A stretch of 64,000 nt of DNA, taken from Cunninghamia lanceolata. Its lineage: Eukaryota; Streptophyta; Pinopsida; Cupressales; Cupressaceae. The position numbers and the translations under genes were made by a program. Shown in pieces: positions 37,848 to 51,605 of this stretch. Positions within the stretch are counted from its first letter, which is position 1; the number at the start of each line of letters is the position of its first letter. The stretch spans positions 595,500 to 659,499 of the forward strand of contig BSBN01001361.1 in the NCBI GenBank assembly GCA_027924645.1, read 5' to 3'. The notes under the pieces are model-generated. The model made no database searches, was not told where the DNA came from, and saw only the letters and a program-made list of their open reading frames with translations.

Positions 37848-37936
37848 ACAGAACTTGTGAGCAAAGCGACGCTCTCGCAAAGAAGTCAGAAATCTCTAAT
37901 TTACCTTAAACCTATAATTTTATCATTTTGTGCCTG

Positions 37937-37944
37937 TATTTAAG
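37937..37944 (+). promoter_or_regulatory. Candidate TATA box of PR-1, U4
   Basis: tatttaag, 155 bp before the copy 4 start codon. Confidence 0.45.
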
Positions 37945-38098
37945 AAGACAGTCGTTGCAGAGCATTGTCATAACTCAATCTTATCGATTGTTAGTCTTGA
38001 TAGAATTACATCTCAATCTCACTTAAAAATCAATTATCTGTTGTTATCAATTGTTAGCAGTTGTAAAACTTGTGAGATTACAAGTTATAGTGTGAAGG

Positions 38099-38596
38099 AT
38101 GAGTCCATTTTTCCAGCTAGTCCTGCTCCTGTTGGTGCCGGTGGTGGGGTTATTAAGCCGTGTAGAGGGCTTGACCAACTCGGAGGCCGTTGCTGAATTC
38201 CTTGATCCGCAGAACGAGGCCAGAAAAGCCGTTGGAGCTCCCCCGCTTATATGGAACAGGACGGTTGCCGCTTATGCATACAATTATGCGACAGTGAGAA
38301 GAAATGACTGCTTACTTCAACATTCGCAAGGATCGCCCTACGGTGAAAATATATTCTGGGGCAGCGGCCCACATTGGACACGTCGACAGGCAGTGGATGC
38401 TTGGATTGCTCAAGAGAAGTGGTATGTCCATGACAGTAACACTTGCACAGGCCCAGACTGCACACACTATACTCAGATTGTGTGGGCGACAACCACAAGT
38501 GTTGGGTGTTCTCTTATAAAATGTAAGAACAGGGATACATGGGTCATATGCAGCTACGACCCCCCGGGCAACTATGTTGGCGATAGGCCCTATTGA
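38099..38596 (+). CDS. PR1: Pathogenesis-related protein 1, copy 4
   Basis: Asn27 form, identical in protein to copy 3. All functional residues are intact. Confidence 0.96.
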   Translation: MSPFFQLVLLLLVPVVGLLSRVEGLTNSEAVAEFLDPQNEARKAVGAPPLIWNRTVAAYAYNYATVRRNDCLLQHSQGSPYGENIFWGSGPHWTRRQAVDAWIAQEKWYVHDSNTCTGPDCTHYTQIVWATTTSVGCSLIKCKNRDTWVICSYDPPGNYVGDRPY

Positions 38597-39444
38597 TGGG
38601 CTCAGTATAGCCAGCATATATTTTGCAGTTGAGAAGTGGCAAATATTATTCTTTGTTTTAGTATAGTAATAGAAAAACGGTGCTGTCATTAGCCATCTTT
38701 GTTGGTGACAAAGCGATGGTATTCATAGCACATTGAAGTCTCATTGGGTTTATCTTTGTATGTCAGTAAACCAAATTTGAGTCCAAACTTAGATTTCCAC
38801 TACGATTGAATCATGGTACCAGGCCTGCAATTTGAGAGACGGTCGTCGCATATTTATTTGAGTTTTGTAAGTTAACGGTTGAAAAATTAAACTGAATGCA
38901 GACTTCGTTAGGCTGAGATTTCCCTAACCAAATTCAACTTCTTAACTCTGCATTTGGCTTAATTCTTTTAAATAAATGGCAACTTTAACTGGAATTATAA
39001 TAATCTTTTAACTGGAATTATTATTCTTTTAAATTGCAGTGACTTCGAAAATGTCAATCTCTTCACTTCTTGAGGAAACACTTTTTCTGAACTCTTTCTA
39101 AAGAAAACTTGACGCTACAAATTTCCCTAAACCGTAAGTCGAAAAGCAGTTATGAGACGTAGCAGTCATGAAATTTTGTTTAAGAAAAGCTTCTTTCATT
39201 AAAAACAAAATTGATTTTAAAGAAGTATATGATCACATTCAATAACCTTTTGTTTGGAGTAACAATCAGAGTTTGCTCATCCGGTTTAGTCTAATGAGCA
39301 GAGTTTAATAGTTCAACCTCTTTAAAAATACTAGTTAAATATAGCTATAAAAAATTGTGGGTATCCCCTTTTAGACTATTATTCAATCTACAGGCTCTAA
39401 TTCTTAATTAAGGATTATTCTTTGTAAAAATTTTAAACTCTGAG

Positions 39445-39831
39445 TTATTGAATGGTGTATTTACAGACTACACTTTTTCTTCCCTTTTTGAGAGAGACAA
39501 ATGCAGTGTTTAAAGCCATTAAGCGTTGACTTGTTTTATTCCCTCGACTTTTGTTTAGGCATTTAGTTATAAAAAATGATGGAGTGCCCAGAGCCCGTGG
39601 GGGGCCTGGAGCCATGTCCAGAGCATGGTGACGTGGAAAGTGAACTACGTTAAACACCTCTTTAGCCTTGTCCGCAAGGCCTTCGGGAAGTTGAAAGAGA
39701 TGGCCATTAAGAGGTCGGTCGAATGCATTAGCACAATCCACCCTAAGACCCCTCTGAAGGCCCGTGTAAACACATGCAGCATGATATGAAGATTGCAAAA
39801 GATGATGTTTGGAGATACCCTCAATAGGCAC
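39445..39831 (-). other. Unrecognised 128-codon minus-strand ORF, U4
   Basis: Same translation as the frame at 4125-4511. Confidence 0.25.
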
Positions 39832-42800
39832 TACGCCTTCCTAATAATCGTATACTGCCAACGTTGTGCGCCATCTTCCTGCATAGAAGAAAGAAGGATG
39901 AACCAGGCCAAAACTAATCGCATGGCTGTATTCGTGATCCTGAGATAGATCAAATATTGTTTAGGTTTATTTTTGCATATCCCATAAGGGACAGATAAAT
40001 TGTAGATTGAGTTTGAACTTTGAGATGTATTAGGTCAACATTATTCAAAATTCAAGTACACAAAAAAATAACATTTATATGTTAATCATTACATTTAGAC
40101 AAACATGTCAAAGTGGGTAAAAACAAAATATAAAAGTGTCAAATATACACTTTTAACAATTACACTCACAAACCCTGTGTTTTAAAATATTAATCAGTTG
40201 ACAAAAATAAGTAATTGAACAATTGCATAGGTGAAAGGTATGTTTGTTGTGGAAAACAATAAGCTTGATCAAACTTTATTTGGAAGTAGTTATTACTAGA
40301 ACATGTACCATGCACCAGCAACAAATTACATGTTAAATAATATGTTAGAGATTACAAAACAATGATTTAATTGCAAGATATGTTATTTTATCTGCCAGTT
40401 TTATTTATATAGAATAAAATCTATAAATAGGTGCATTAGAATAAAAAAATAATAATCGTTGGATTTTTTTTTAGTTCAATTTTTTTCTATAAGTTATATG
40501 CAAAATGATCACAAATAAAAGTGGATATCTATTATTTAATTTGCAACTAATATAAGATATGCATGGTAAATACGGTTTTTCAATATCATGTCCTGATGGA
40601 TTTTCTAGGATCCATGTTTGGATTGTATATATTTTCTCATTGATTTGTAAAAGTTGAAGTATATACATTAGAGAAGTGATCGATATTTGTAGCGAACCTT
40701 TCATTTTTCCTTATTACTGTATTCTAGAAGTCGATATTTTAGATTTTTGATGTTTATATGTTTGCCCGCCATCCTTACTCGTATGGACGTGTTGTGTTGC
40801 ACTTGGGTCTTTCTTGTTTAATCTCTTCTTCACCCAACACATTTGTAGTTGTGTGGCAATGTTGTGAATTCTATTAAGGTTCAAAGAGTAAAAAATCATA
40901 GAGTATCCACTTAGTCATCTCGATTGGATTGTATCTAGTTTAGCTCTAGTTGGAATTCTAGTTGCACTTGGTTGTTAGTCATACTTCAGTTGCACATTTG
41001 ATAAGAAATCAATTATACATATAGTGGAAATACAATCATTATCCTATTGTGGTGATGTAACATAGATGCTGAAAAACACAATAGGACATTTTTCGAAAGC
41101 ATGATACTAATATTGAAAATTGAGTACTATAACTTTATGGTAAGGCTCTATAGTATAAGCTTAGAAGTAAACTCTTTCACAAATGAAATGCCATAGATAT
41201 ACTAGTTTATGGCAACTTTTCCATGTAAGTCTCTAGTAGTTTGTAACTTATAAGCAAATTTTACAAAGGAATAAATTCAAAAAATGTACTTATAGATTAA
41301 AAACCTATGGAATAGAAATATACAAATATCAGGGAAGAAAGGCTAGCAATGTATTTAAAAGATGAATGAATAAGTTACTTGTGTTGTAACTTATGGTAGG
41401 TGGTGATTTGATGGGTGCACCAGGCCATTATAATAGAAGGAAGTTCAAAAATAATAGATTGGAAAAGTGACCAAAGAAAAAATATATATATCTAAATTAT
41501 TTGATAATTGATTTGTGCCTTGACCGTGTAATTAATATTTATAGTAAGCAAACAAACATAAAGTCCAATACAGATGTTACAATACTCGAAGAAAATATAA
41601 TTATAGAGATTTGCAACTAAAGTAGGAATCAACTTAAAATAAAATTATTATTTAAGATGTGAAGTTCAAAGTGAACTTATCTAATACATAATTTTTTTTT
41701 AAAAAGAGACAAATAAGAAAATTGACAGGTAAATTTGGAAATGTTTTATTTAGTCTTAAAATTCTTGGTAAATTTTAGCTTTGGACCATTCATGATGGTG
41801 GGTTGGAGCCTAGACACTGGCATACTTTAATCACTATAAAGGTTAATGGTAGTGGGATAAGGACTGACTGAATTACAATAAAAAAAAGGACAATTTAAAT
41901 AAAAATATATTATATATTTATTACATATTTAAAGCACTTAAATTTATTCGTATTTACTGAAAATAGTATTTTAAAGAAATTATTTATAAGGTGTTCTTTT
42001 TATGAGAAAATGTTTTGTAATTAAAAAAATTACAAAATGTATTTTTCACTTGTAATATAGATTACATACATTTTTCTATAAAATTTAAAATTAAGAATTC
42101 GTGTTCATTTTTTTAATAATTGACTATATCCCCACAAAAATGGAATTGTATAGAATGGGCCAATTCAATTAAAATTGAGAAATCATAAATCAAAATGATT
42201 TAAAGAGAAAAAATACTTTACATCTATGGAAAATAACACAAGTATTCTAATGACATAAAGACAAAAAGAATATATTAAAACAACAATTAATTAGAAAGCA
42301 GGTTTTTCTAGCCTTAAGAAGACTCATGTCACATTGATTGGACAAAAAATCAAGAAAATCCTAATGGATTAAAAATAGACAATCAACAAGAGAGGAGGAA
42401 CCCTCCAAACCCCATAGATAAGACATAAGGAGTTGTTCCCTTAAAGATTGTACATGGTCTAAGTATCGAAAGTAATGATTAGGTTTATGTTAGAAAACTA
42501 GACCAACATGAAAACCATTTGAAAATACAAATAATTTAAGTTAGCTATGAGCGAATAAATAGGAAGAACGCCACAAGAACCTCCATACCATCAAGAAGCA
42601 CACCAATAGGTGATATCACATAGTTTTCATTTGTTCTCTTATGCTTTCTAGCTTTCTATCTTCTCATTATTTTGTATCATATTGAGATAATACAGTACAG
42701 CTGTCATCACCTTCATAACACTCTTGTTATCACCCTCTCAAATTATTTGAGGAGGGCTTGCATACATTTGTTGTATTGGAACCAATAGAAAGAGAGGAAC

Positions 42801-45800
42801 AATACTTGCACAAACTATGACCAGTAATAAGCTGAAAATTTGTATACTTGCATCTCATAAATGAGACAAACAATTTAGGGGTTTCAAATTGAAACACAGT
42901 AAATTCTCATCAAATCACTCACGCAATGAACAAGACACCTGAATTCAGAAAGAAGAACCCCTGATTGTATTAGAAACTTAAAGGAATCTCTGCATAACAA
43001 TAATGAATCTGCTAAAAAAAATGAACCACTGCTGCTGAAAACTGTAAAAATGGCTGAGTTACAAGACAATCTCCTTCTCTGCAATATGCAAAGGCAAAAA
43101 GCCAAGAACTAAGGAAAAGAAAAATCATAAGCTTTCTTATTATATAATACAAAATTGTCCCCAAAAAGTGAATGGGCAGTCAACTCTAGCTCAACTAAAC
43201 TCAAAAATATGCATGAATGAGTTTGAAAAGGTAAGTCCAAGTTGATGGGTGAGCACAAGTGAAAAGCCTAAAATTTAGGCCCCAAAACTCCTCCAAGATG
43301 AGCAAAAATAGCTTGGAACTCCAAGTCTCAAAGTCCTTGACCAAGAAACTACCAAAAATAGTCATGTCAAAAATAGAACTCCAAATATCTCTCCCTGCAT
43401 GACCCTGCACTTCAATTCGGCACCCCTCCTATTTTTGTGTACCTCGAAAGACTTCTGATCAGGTCCGTAATGGTATTTTTGGGAAAATATCAAATTTTTT
43501 TTTTTTTATTCGATATTTTGTACATCTTAGTAAATTGCATTTTCAGAGGCCTTCGGAGCGAAATCAGGAAAATCCACCTCGAGGCAATAGTTGGCATTAG
43601 CCGTAGCAACCTGCAACTTGAACTACACAATTGGTTTATCTTTCTAACGAGTTGGAAAACTTTGAATTCTGATAAAGCGGCGAGGAGTTATGACCATGCC
43701 AAAAGTTTTTTTTTTTTGGACTTATGGTCTTTAGGTACCTGTATCTGCATAGTGAACAAACATGTTAGATAAAATGTAGAGGCCGAAGCCTCTCTATTCT
43801 GATCTGATGTTCTCTTCCTTGCTACTTCATTTGAAGTCACTTGCTTCATAAAAGCATTAGAAAACAACTCTTACAGCCCACCCTAATTGGACTACCAAGC
43901 ACATTTTTGTAACAGTTAAAATGAGAACTAAATTAAAAAAAATGAAAATGTTGTATAGCTAGGGCTTGACTATTGATAACCTAATGATATTCATGAATAC
44001 AGCTACTAGACCTAAAATTAAGTAGATAAGAAATGCTAGGTTGCACATACACCCAATATATGAGACACGGTTGTATTACTAAAGATGAGTCCTCTTACAT
44101 ATGTCTACTTCATATGCAATCTAGATCTACACATGTCTAACCCTCTATATGTTTTATCAAACATCAACTGTTAGATAATTTAGCATGAGTTATAACAATG
44201 AGTTATAAATGCGGACACGATTTGTAGGTGCGTAAACCTTTGAATATCAAATTTGCGTTTGATCTCACTTAATATAATTAGAAAAAATAATAGAATTTGA
44301 TTCTACACATAAGAAAGGTTAGAAATAACTAGTTAATTTGAAATGAAAAGATTTTAATAGTGATTTAAGTGTGGTCATGGATGCACAAGTAATAGAAAGT
44401 TAGTGCCTTGATTATTTCAACAACTTGGTTAAACCTTAGGCATCATATACAAATGCATGTGCAAGACAAAATCTAAGAACTAGAGATGCATTCATAAACC
44501 ATAAGTTGGACTTTATGATTAGCCAGAGGTATTTCTTTATGTAACAAGAAGCATACATAATAATGTATACTTTAATAATCTATAATTCAACAAGATGGAC
44601 CCATATATTGTCATATCCCATTTTTAATCACCTATTTTAGACATATTACTATGATTGATTAGTTTCTCAGGGTGAGAAAAAAAATATTTTAAATGATGTG
44701 CAATGTTTTTAAAATGAATTGTTTTAGAATCATTATTCACTATCTCAAATTATTTGAATTATTAGACTAACCACCATCATACTATTCCTAGGTGGATGTA
44801 GGATATAGTTTCCCTCTAACAAGTTGAGGGAGAGTATCATTCGAGAGAGGATGATAGATGGCAACGGTAAGGCAGATGAACTAAACAAGAGAACTCTCAC
44901 ACATGATGTTTTTTTGCAGTAGAATAATTGGTAATGTTACGTCAATTGTTGGCAGAATCATTATTCAACATATTTCTGCATTAGTCATGTGTCGTCAAGG
45001 TTGTTTGACATCCTTCTAGATAAGCTGTGCACTGTCGGTATTAGTTAACACGTTTTTCCGCATTTGTTCGTTATGTAGTAAAGTGGCTTGATTCTTAGTA
45101 GAGTTGAGATCTCTGTCTTTGTAGTCATTTAAGCTATAGCACGTGATATATTGTGTTATTAAGTCTATAATTACATCACGTTCATCTTGGTCCCCTTGGA
45201 TAGGTGAAGTTGTCTTGAATATTATATTTTATCAAAATGGTAAGGATGATAAATATTAATACTGTCGCTATAGCAAGTTTGAGGGGACTATTGCATCTCA
45301 CTTCTCATTAATGCATGAGTAAGTGGAAGAGTTTATGTTAAAAAATGGAAAAATCAATTATTAAGTAATGAAGCATAGAGGAGTAAAACTACAGTTGGGA
45401 CAACCATAGTGGCTAACCACTACCTGTTTCTTGGAGGAAATTACTCCCCTTTTCCAATAGATCTAGGAGTGGAGTTGAAGGAGTTTAATGAAATGAGATT
45501 TGCTGGCAATGAGGAGAAATGGTGGACTCATTAGGGGGCATTTTTCTGTCTAATCCAGCATAGTGGAGTATTGGAAATAGAGTTAAATTAGGCATTGAAT
45601 GAGAATGGAGGAGTCTTCCTTTGCTGGCACACCCCTAGGAGGAAGTGGCATCTTATTAGACATATGATTCTCTCCAAATAGGAGATAGAGCTAGCGAGCA
45701 TCAGAAGGAACTCTGCTGTAATAGTTACAGTCATGCCAACACATTTTTAGCATCATTTGCCCGTAATTACTCAAACTTACTGTCTCATAACAGCAATTCA

Positions 45801-45972
45801 AGTTTTTGGAAAGGAGCACCACTAACAATTTACGACGTCTCCGTTAGGTCACGTCACTTGCAAAAAATTTGGAATAATGTGTCAAAATATCAATTGTTTG
45901 GCCTAAATTGTCGAATGTGTTTGCACTCGTTCTCAAAAAGCATGAGGTTTCTAGGTATTACGCATGTGGCAG

Positions 45973-46132
45973 TAGTGACAGAGAAAATCATTCACAATTT
46001 TACCATCATGGATATTGATGGGAGTGGGGTTTCTCAAGGTTCTCTTGGCTATTAATGTCGCTTCTAGATGTGGTTTAACTAGCTCTAATTATACAGAGCT
46101 ATCACATCTCTAAGAGAAGTACAAAACCCAAT
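45973..46132 (+). pseudogene. Glutathione peroxidase exon relic, module A, U4
   Basis: As U1 module A. Confidence 0.87.
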
Positions 46133-46470
46133 GTATAAGACCATGTATCTCTACATCTCGAACATTTCAAATGATCAGCCATTGGATGGATGGCTATCTT
46201 TTCTTATTAGGAATACTGTAATCACACGGAGATTGGTTCGTAAGCGTAGCAAATTGTGGATTTTTTTAACGTGGGGTATGAGATTAGGAAGGGATGCAAC
46301 CAAGAGACTAATAAGGGAGATAGAGAGAATAATGTTTAAAAGATGAAAGATGCTGGCATGGTTGAGGAATCAACTCAATTGTTTGGCCACTCATTTTCCC
46401 TTAAATTGTCGAATGCGTTTGCACTCGTTCTCAAAAAGCATGAGGTTTCTAGGTATTACGTATGTGGCAG

Positions 46471-46630
46471 TAGTGGTAGAGAAAATCATTCGCAATTTTA
46501 CCATCATGGATATTGATGGGAGTGAGGTTTCTCAAGGTTCTCTTGGCTAATAATGTTGCTTCTAGATGTTGTTTAACTAGCTCTAATTATACAGAGTTAT
46601 CACATCTCTAAGAGAAGTACAAAACCCAAG
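46471..46630 (+). pseudogene. Glutathione peroxidase exon relic, module B, U4
   Basis: As U1 module B. Confidence 0.87.
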
Positions 46631-48691
46631 GTATAAGACCATGTATCTCTACGTCTTGAACATTTCAAATGATCAGCTATTGGATGGATGGCTGTCTTTT
46701 AGTATTAGGAATATTGTAATCACATGGAGATTGGTTCGTAAGTGTAGAAAATTGTGGAATTTTTTAACGTGGGGTATGAGATTAGGAAGGGACGCAACCA
46801 AGAGAGTAATAAGGGAGATAGAGAGAATAATTTTTAAAAGATGAAAGATGCTGGCATGGTTGAGGAATCAACTCAACAATAGTTGACCCATTTGCATGTA
46901 AGTTCTGACAACCATTTCTAAAAAGAAACTACACCATGATTATCTTGCAAAATAATGCATGCTATAAGACAGTACTTGGATATCACATTAATCTCACACA
47001 CTCAAGGGCCGCAGTTCAAAAATGGGATCAGACAAATCATATGACCTACTTTTGATGCTAGAGGGACTCGTATTTACAATTTATTTTAAGTATCTATTTG
47101 TTTACGAGGATTAATAGGAGGCTGCAACCTTCTCAATCCTGAGTCATAATATCATTTTTGACAAACAGTTCTCATGCCTTTTTAGTGCATCCACAATTTA
47201 TATACATATTTTATGCTCATAGGTCGCAATAGAGAATGTGGTTTCTGGAAATATGCTTGCATGTTTCATTTGTTTGAAAATTTCATACAAACATTCGACA
47301 AATCTATTTTATAGATATCCTACAAACATTGCTTCATTTTCTGGGTCAAATCAAATTTGTATTAGAAATCCACGTCTCTATTTTTTCTACCAGACCCTCC
47401 AGACAGCTGAGGTGGTGGAATTTTTCTTTGACTGATATAAATGGTTCAGGTTTTAGCCGAACAACTCTTCGATTTTTATCCTAGGAGACAAGTTATTTAG
47501 TGGACATTAAATATTTATCTATAACCTTTCAAAATAAGTTGTGCAATGTTCAATACCTTTGTTTCGTTTAGTTTGACATCATTTTAATTTATAGAGATGA
47601 CCCATTCATGAGTAAGATCAAGAAATAGTAAGGGGTTTGGCAATAAATGGGTATTACTAATTCAAACCTCTTACGACCTTGACACGGGGCGAGATTGAAT
47701 TACTAACGGATGCATGTCTTACTCTTACTGTGAGTGTTAGCTTTAGGCTCGTCAAGTAATCTTTAAGGTGTCCTCCTTATTTTATTCATTATGCACTCAC
47801 TGCATGATCCTCCTATCTCCCATGCAAATGCCTAAGATTCATCCTAAATTAAAAAACGTTTAACTACGTATTTATGCACTAGAGAAAATTTTCATGGCGA
47901 TTTTTCATCAATTGGCAATTTTTTGACCTTCAAGGGGTTCAAAATGGTGAATATCACTAATTTTGGAAGCATATTATTTCACGCAAATTTGATTGCATTT
48001 TTGTGCACGTAGCTTCAGATCACCCACAAATCGATATTTTGATATTCGACAATAGCACTGTATTTCCATACTGTTTATTCCGATTTGGTGTTGATATATA
48101 GAGGAAACTTTTAATTCAGGTCCAATCACTTGTCAGGTGAATTTTCATTTTTCAAATTTACGTTTCAATCACCTACCTGTTTAAATTAAGTACGAGTAAA
48201 TGGTGGTGTGATTGCTTTATGGCTTCATGGATCTAAGAGTGAGCATCCAAGTGCGCTCCACACACAGAATGAGCATCTGCAACCTATTTCCAGTCGTGGA
48301 GTTCAGCCACATGAAGCTGAGCATCCAAGTCGAAAGGTTGTGCCCCAAAGGTAGTGATAGCTTTGTAGAGATTCAAAGTGGTGGCTTTGTATGAACAATG
48401 GTAGAAACAAGCTAGTTGGTGTTGATAAATGTGGAGAAAATGGGAAGTACGAATGATGGAATTATTCCATCAGGCTACCCATCATGTCTAATGCATGGGA
48501 TGCGATTTTGAATTCCAAACACATTGAATAGAGGTTGACGTGGCCTTGTGATTAAGCAGTAACACGTTTAGAAAAAATGAGCCTTCATGGCCTTGGGTTT
48601 GGCAAGTTGTCATTCAATATGAGACCATATTGAAAAGCGGTTTGAAAGGACAATGTTTGACAAAGGCTTCAGTGACACGGAATAATAGCTA

Positions 48692-49170
48692 TCAAAGGAA
48701 AACAGATTGAGATGAGAACACGGATCGATCCGAACACTTGAGTACCCTATCAGACCCTTCTAGGAGATTACTCCATGTGTACCATGTTGTATGATCTTGG
48801 CTGCATTTCATATTGTGATGAAAAAAATCCTTTATTGTGTATAAAAAATCAAGCCTCTCTTTCGCTAGCTTTCCATCGCATAGGCAATGCTCCACAATTA
48901 TCACAGGCTATTTCAATCATATTAAAGTCTCTGGAAAAAACTCAAGTGGCGGCAGAAATTGAATTTGCACTCCATTTCCAAAGAGTAGATCTCTCAACAA
49001 CATCATTCAAGGCATAAACGTTAATAACTCCAGAGGAATTATTATTAATTTTGAAAAGAGTCCATAATGCCTGATTAACAAGGTCACATTCTTGGTCAGC
49101 TAAGTGTTGATGCCACATAGGAAAGATGAAGGTGACAATACCACTCCGACCTGTTTCATAGATGCTACAT
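48692..49170 (-). mobile_element. LINE ORF2 endonuclease relic, U5
   Basis: Copy of 1598-2076; no private change seen. Confidence 0.85.
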
Positions 49171-49437
49171 GAAAAATGACTTCAAGGCCCAATAATACAG
49201 TAAGCTGCAAAAAAAAAGCAAAAAACAGGTAAATTTTAACCTCTTGTAAATAGAGAATATTCAAACATAAAAAGTGACCTCGAGCATCTTGAATGCAATA
49301 CTTTCATGGGAAGTCCGTCAAACCTCGAACATTCTAGGAGACACAATTCATAAACCCATGAATCCTCACAAAAGTCATCTACGGTTTTACTCGTGTAAAG
49401 CAACATTCATTAAAATAATCGACACCTTAACCACGTT

Positions 49438-49621
49438 GATTTTAAACGTGACCTGGTTTTCGGAAATTTTATTCAACCAGAAGAAGCACCGCGTTTGGCT
49501 TTAAGTAATGCAGCCGAATCTGTAAATGCCGCATTTACAGAGTCGGCTGCATTACTCAACGCCAGACGCGGTGTTTTTCTGGCTGAATAAAATTTCCGAA
49601 AACCAGGTCACGTTTAAAATC
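49438..49621. repeat. Inverted repeat upstream of PR-1, U5
   Basis: Same foldback, with G at unit 2392. Confidence 0.9.
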
Positions 49622-49710
49622 ACAGAACTTGTGAGCAAAGCGACGCTCTCGCAAAGAAGTCAGAAATCTCTAATTTACCTTAAACCTATAATTTTATCAT
49701 TTTGTGCCTG

Positions 49711-49718
49711 TATTTAAG
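49711..49718 (+). promoter_or_regulatory. Candidate TATA box of PR-1, U5
   Basis: tatttaag, 155 bp before the copy 5 start codon. Confidence 0.45.
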
Positions 49719-49872
49719 AAGACAGTCGTTGCAGAGCATTGTCATAACTCAATCTTATCGATTGTTAGTCTTGATAGAATTACATCTCAATCTCACTTAA
49801 AAATCAATTATCTGTTGTTATCAATTGTTAGCAGTTGTAAAACTTGTGAGATTACAAGTTATAGTGTGAAGG

Positions 49873-50370
49873 ATGAGTCCATTTTTCCAGCTAGTCCTGC
49901 TCCTGTTGGTGCCGGTGGTGGGGTTATTAAGCCGTGTAGAGGGCTTGACCAACTCGGAGGCCGTTGCTGAATTCCTTGATCCGCAGAACGAGGCCAGAAA
50001 AGCCGTTGGAGCTCCCCCGCTTATATGGAACAGGACGGTTGCCGCTTATGCATACAATTATGCGACAGTGAGAAGAAATGACTGCTTACTTCAACATTCG
50101 CAAGGATCGCCCTACGGTGAAAATATATTCTGGGGCAGCGGCCCACATTGGACACGTCGACAGGCAGTGGATGCTTGGATTGCTCAAGAGAAGTGGTATG
50201 TCCATGACAGTAACACTTGCACAGGCCCAGACTGCACACACTATACTCAGATTGTGTGGGCGACAACCACAAGTGTTGGGTGTTCTCTTATAAAATGTAA
50301 GAACAGGGATACATGGGTCATATGCAGCTACGACCCCCCGGGCAACTATGTTGGCGATAGGCCCTATTGA
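49873..50370 (+). CDS. PR1: Pathogenesis-related protein 1, copy 5
   Basis: Asn27 form, otherwise identical to the other copies. Confidence 0.96.
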   Translation: MSPFFQLVLLLLVPVVGLLSRVEGLTNSEAVAEFLDPQNEARKAVGAPPLIWNRTVAAYAYNYATVRRNDCLLQHSQGSPYGENIFWGSGPHWTRRQAVDAWIAQEKWYVHDSNTCTGPDCTHYTQIVWATTTSVGCSLIKCKNRDTWVICSYDPPGNYVGDRPY

Positions 50371-51218
50371 TGGGCTCAGTATAGCCAGCATATATTTTGC
50401 AGTTGAGAAGTGGCAAATATTATTCTTTGTTTTAGTATAGTAATAGAAAAACGGTGCTGTCATTAGCCATCTTTGTTGGTGACAAAGCGATGGTATTCAT
50501 AGCACATTGAAGTCTCATTGGGTTTATCTTTGTATGTCAGTAAACCAAATTTGAGTCCAAACTTAGATTTCCACTACGATTGAATCATGGTACCAGGCCT
50601 GCAATTTGAGAGACGGTCGTCGCATATTTATTTGAGTTTTGTAAGTTAACGGTTGAAAAATTAAACTGAATGCAGACTTCGTTAGGCTGAGATTTCCCTA
50701 ACCAAATTCAACTTCTTAACTCTGCATTTGGCTTAATTCTTTTAAATAAATGGCAACTTTAACTGGAATTATAATAATCTTTTAACTGGAATTATTATTC
50801 TTTTAAATTGCAGTGACTTCGAAAATGTCAATCTCTTCACTTCTTGAGGAAACACTTTTTCTGAACTCTTTCTAAAGAAAACTTGACGCTACAAATTTCC
50901 CTAAACCGTAAGTCGAAAAGCAGTTATGAGACGTAGCAGTCATGAAATTTTGTTTAAGAAAAGCTTCTTTCATTAAAAACAAAATTGATTTTAAAGAAGT
51001 ATATGATCACATTCAATAACCTTTTGTTTGGAGTAACAATCAGAGTTTGCTCATCCGGTTTAGTCTAATGAGCAGAGTTTAATAGTTCAACCTCTTTAAA
51101 AATACTAGTTAAATATAGCTATAAAAAATTGTGGGTATCCCCTTTTAGACTATTATTCAATCTACAGGCTCTAATTCTTAATTAAGGATTATTCTTTGTA
51201 AAAATTTTAAACTCTGAG

Positions 51219-51605
51219 TTATTGAATGGTGTATTTACAGACTACACTTTTTCTTCCCTTTTTGAGAGAGACAAATGCAGTGTTTAAAGCCATTAAGCGT
51301 TGACTTGTTTTATTCCCTCGACTTTTGTTTAGGCATTTAGTTATAAAAAATGATGGAGTGCCCAGAGCCCGTGGGGGGCCTGGAGCCATGTCCAGAGCAT
51401 GGTGACGTGGAAAGTGAACTACGTTAAACACCTCTTTAGCCTTGTCCGCAAGGCCTTCGGGAAGTTGAAAGAGATGGCCATTAAGAGGTCGGTCGAATGC
51501 ATTAGCACAATCCACCCTAAGACCCCTCTGAAGGCCCGTGTAAACACATGCAGCATGATATGAAGATTGCAAAAGATGATGTTTGGAGATACCCTCAATA
51601 GGCAC
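51219..51605 (-). other. Unrecognised 128-codon minus-strand ORF, U5
   Basis: Same translation as the frame at 4125-4511. Confidence 0.25.

Larger units (their letters stand above)
45891..46876. repeat. Internal tandem duplication with GPX relics, U4
   Basis: Modules A and B as in U1, with C at unit positions 10640 and 10642 in module A. Confidence 0.92.
35321..47094 (+). repeat. Tandem array unit U4 (complete, 11,774 bp)
   Basis: One base longer than U1 because of an extra A in the A run near 43014-43021. It has G at unit position 2180, which is shared with U5 and U6, but A at 2392 as in U1 and U2. Private changes visible by eye are A near 36979, two A substitutions near 41427 and 41442, and G in the aagggccgc motif near 47008. 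Confidence 0.98.
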
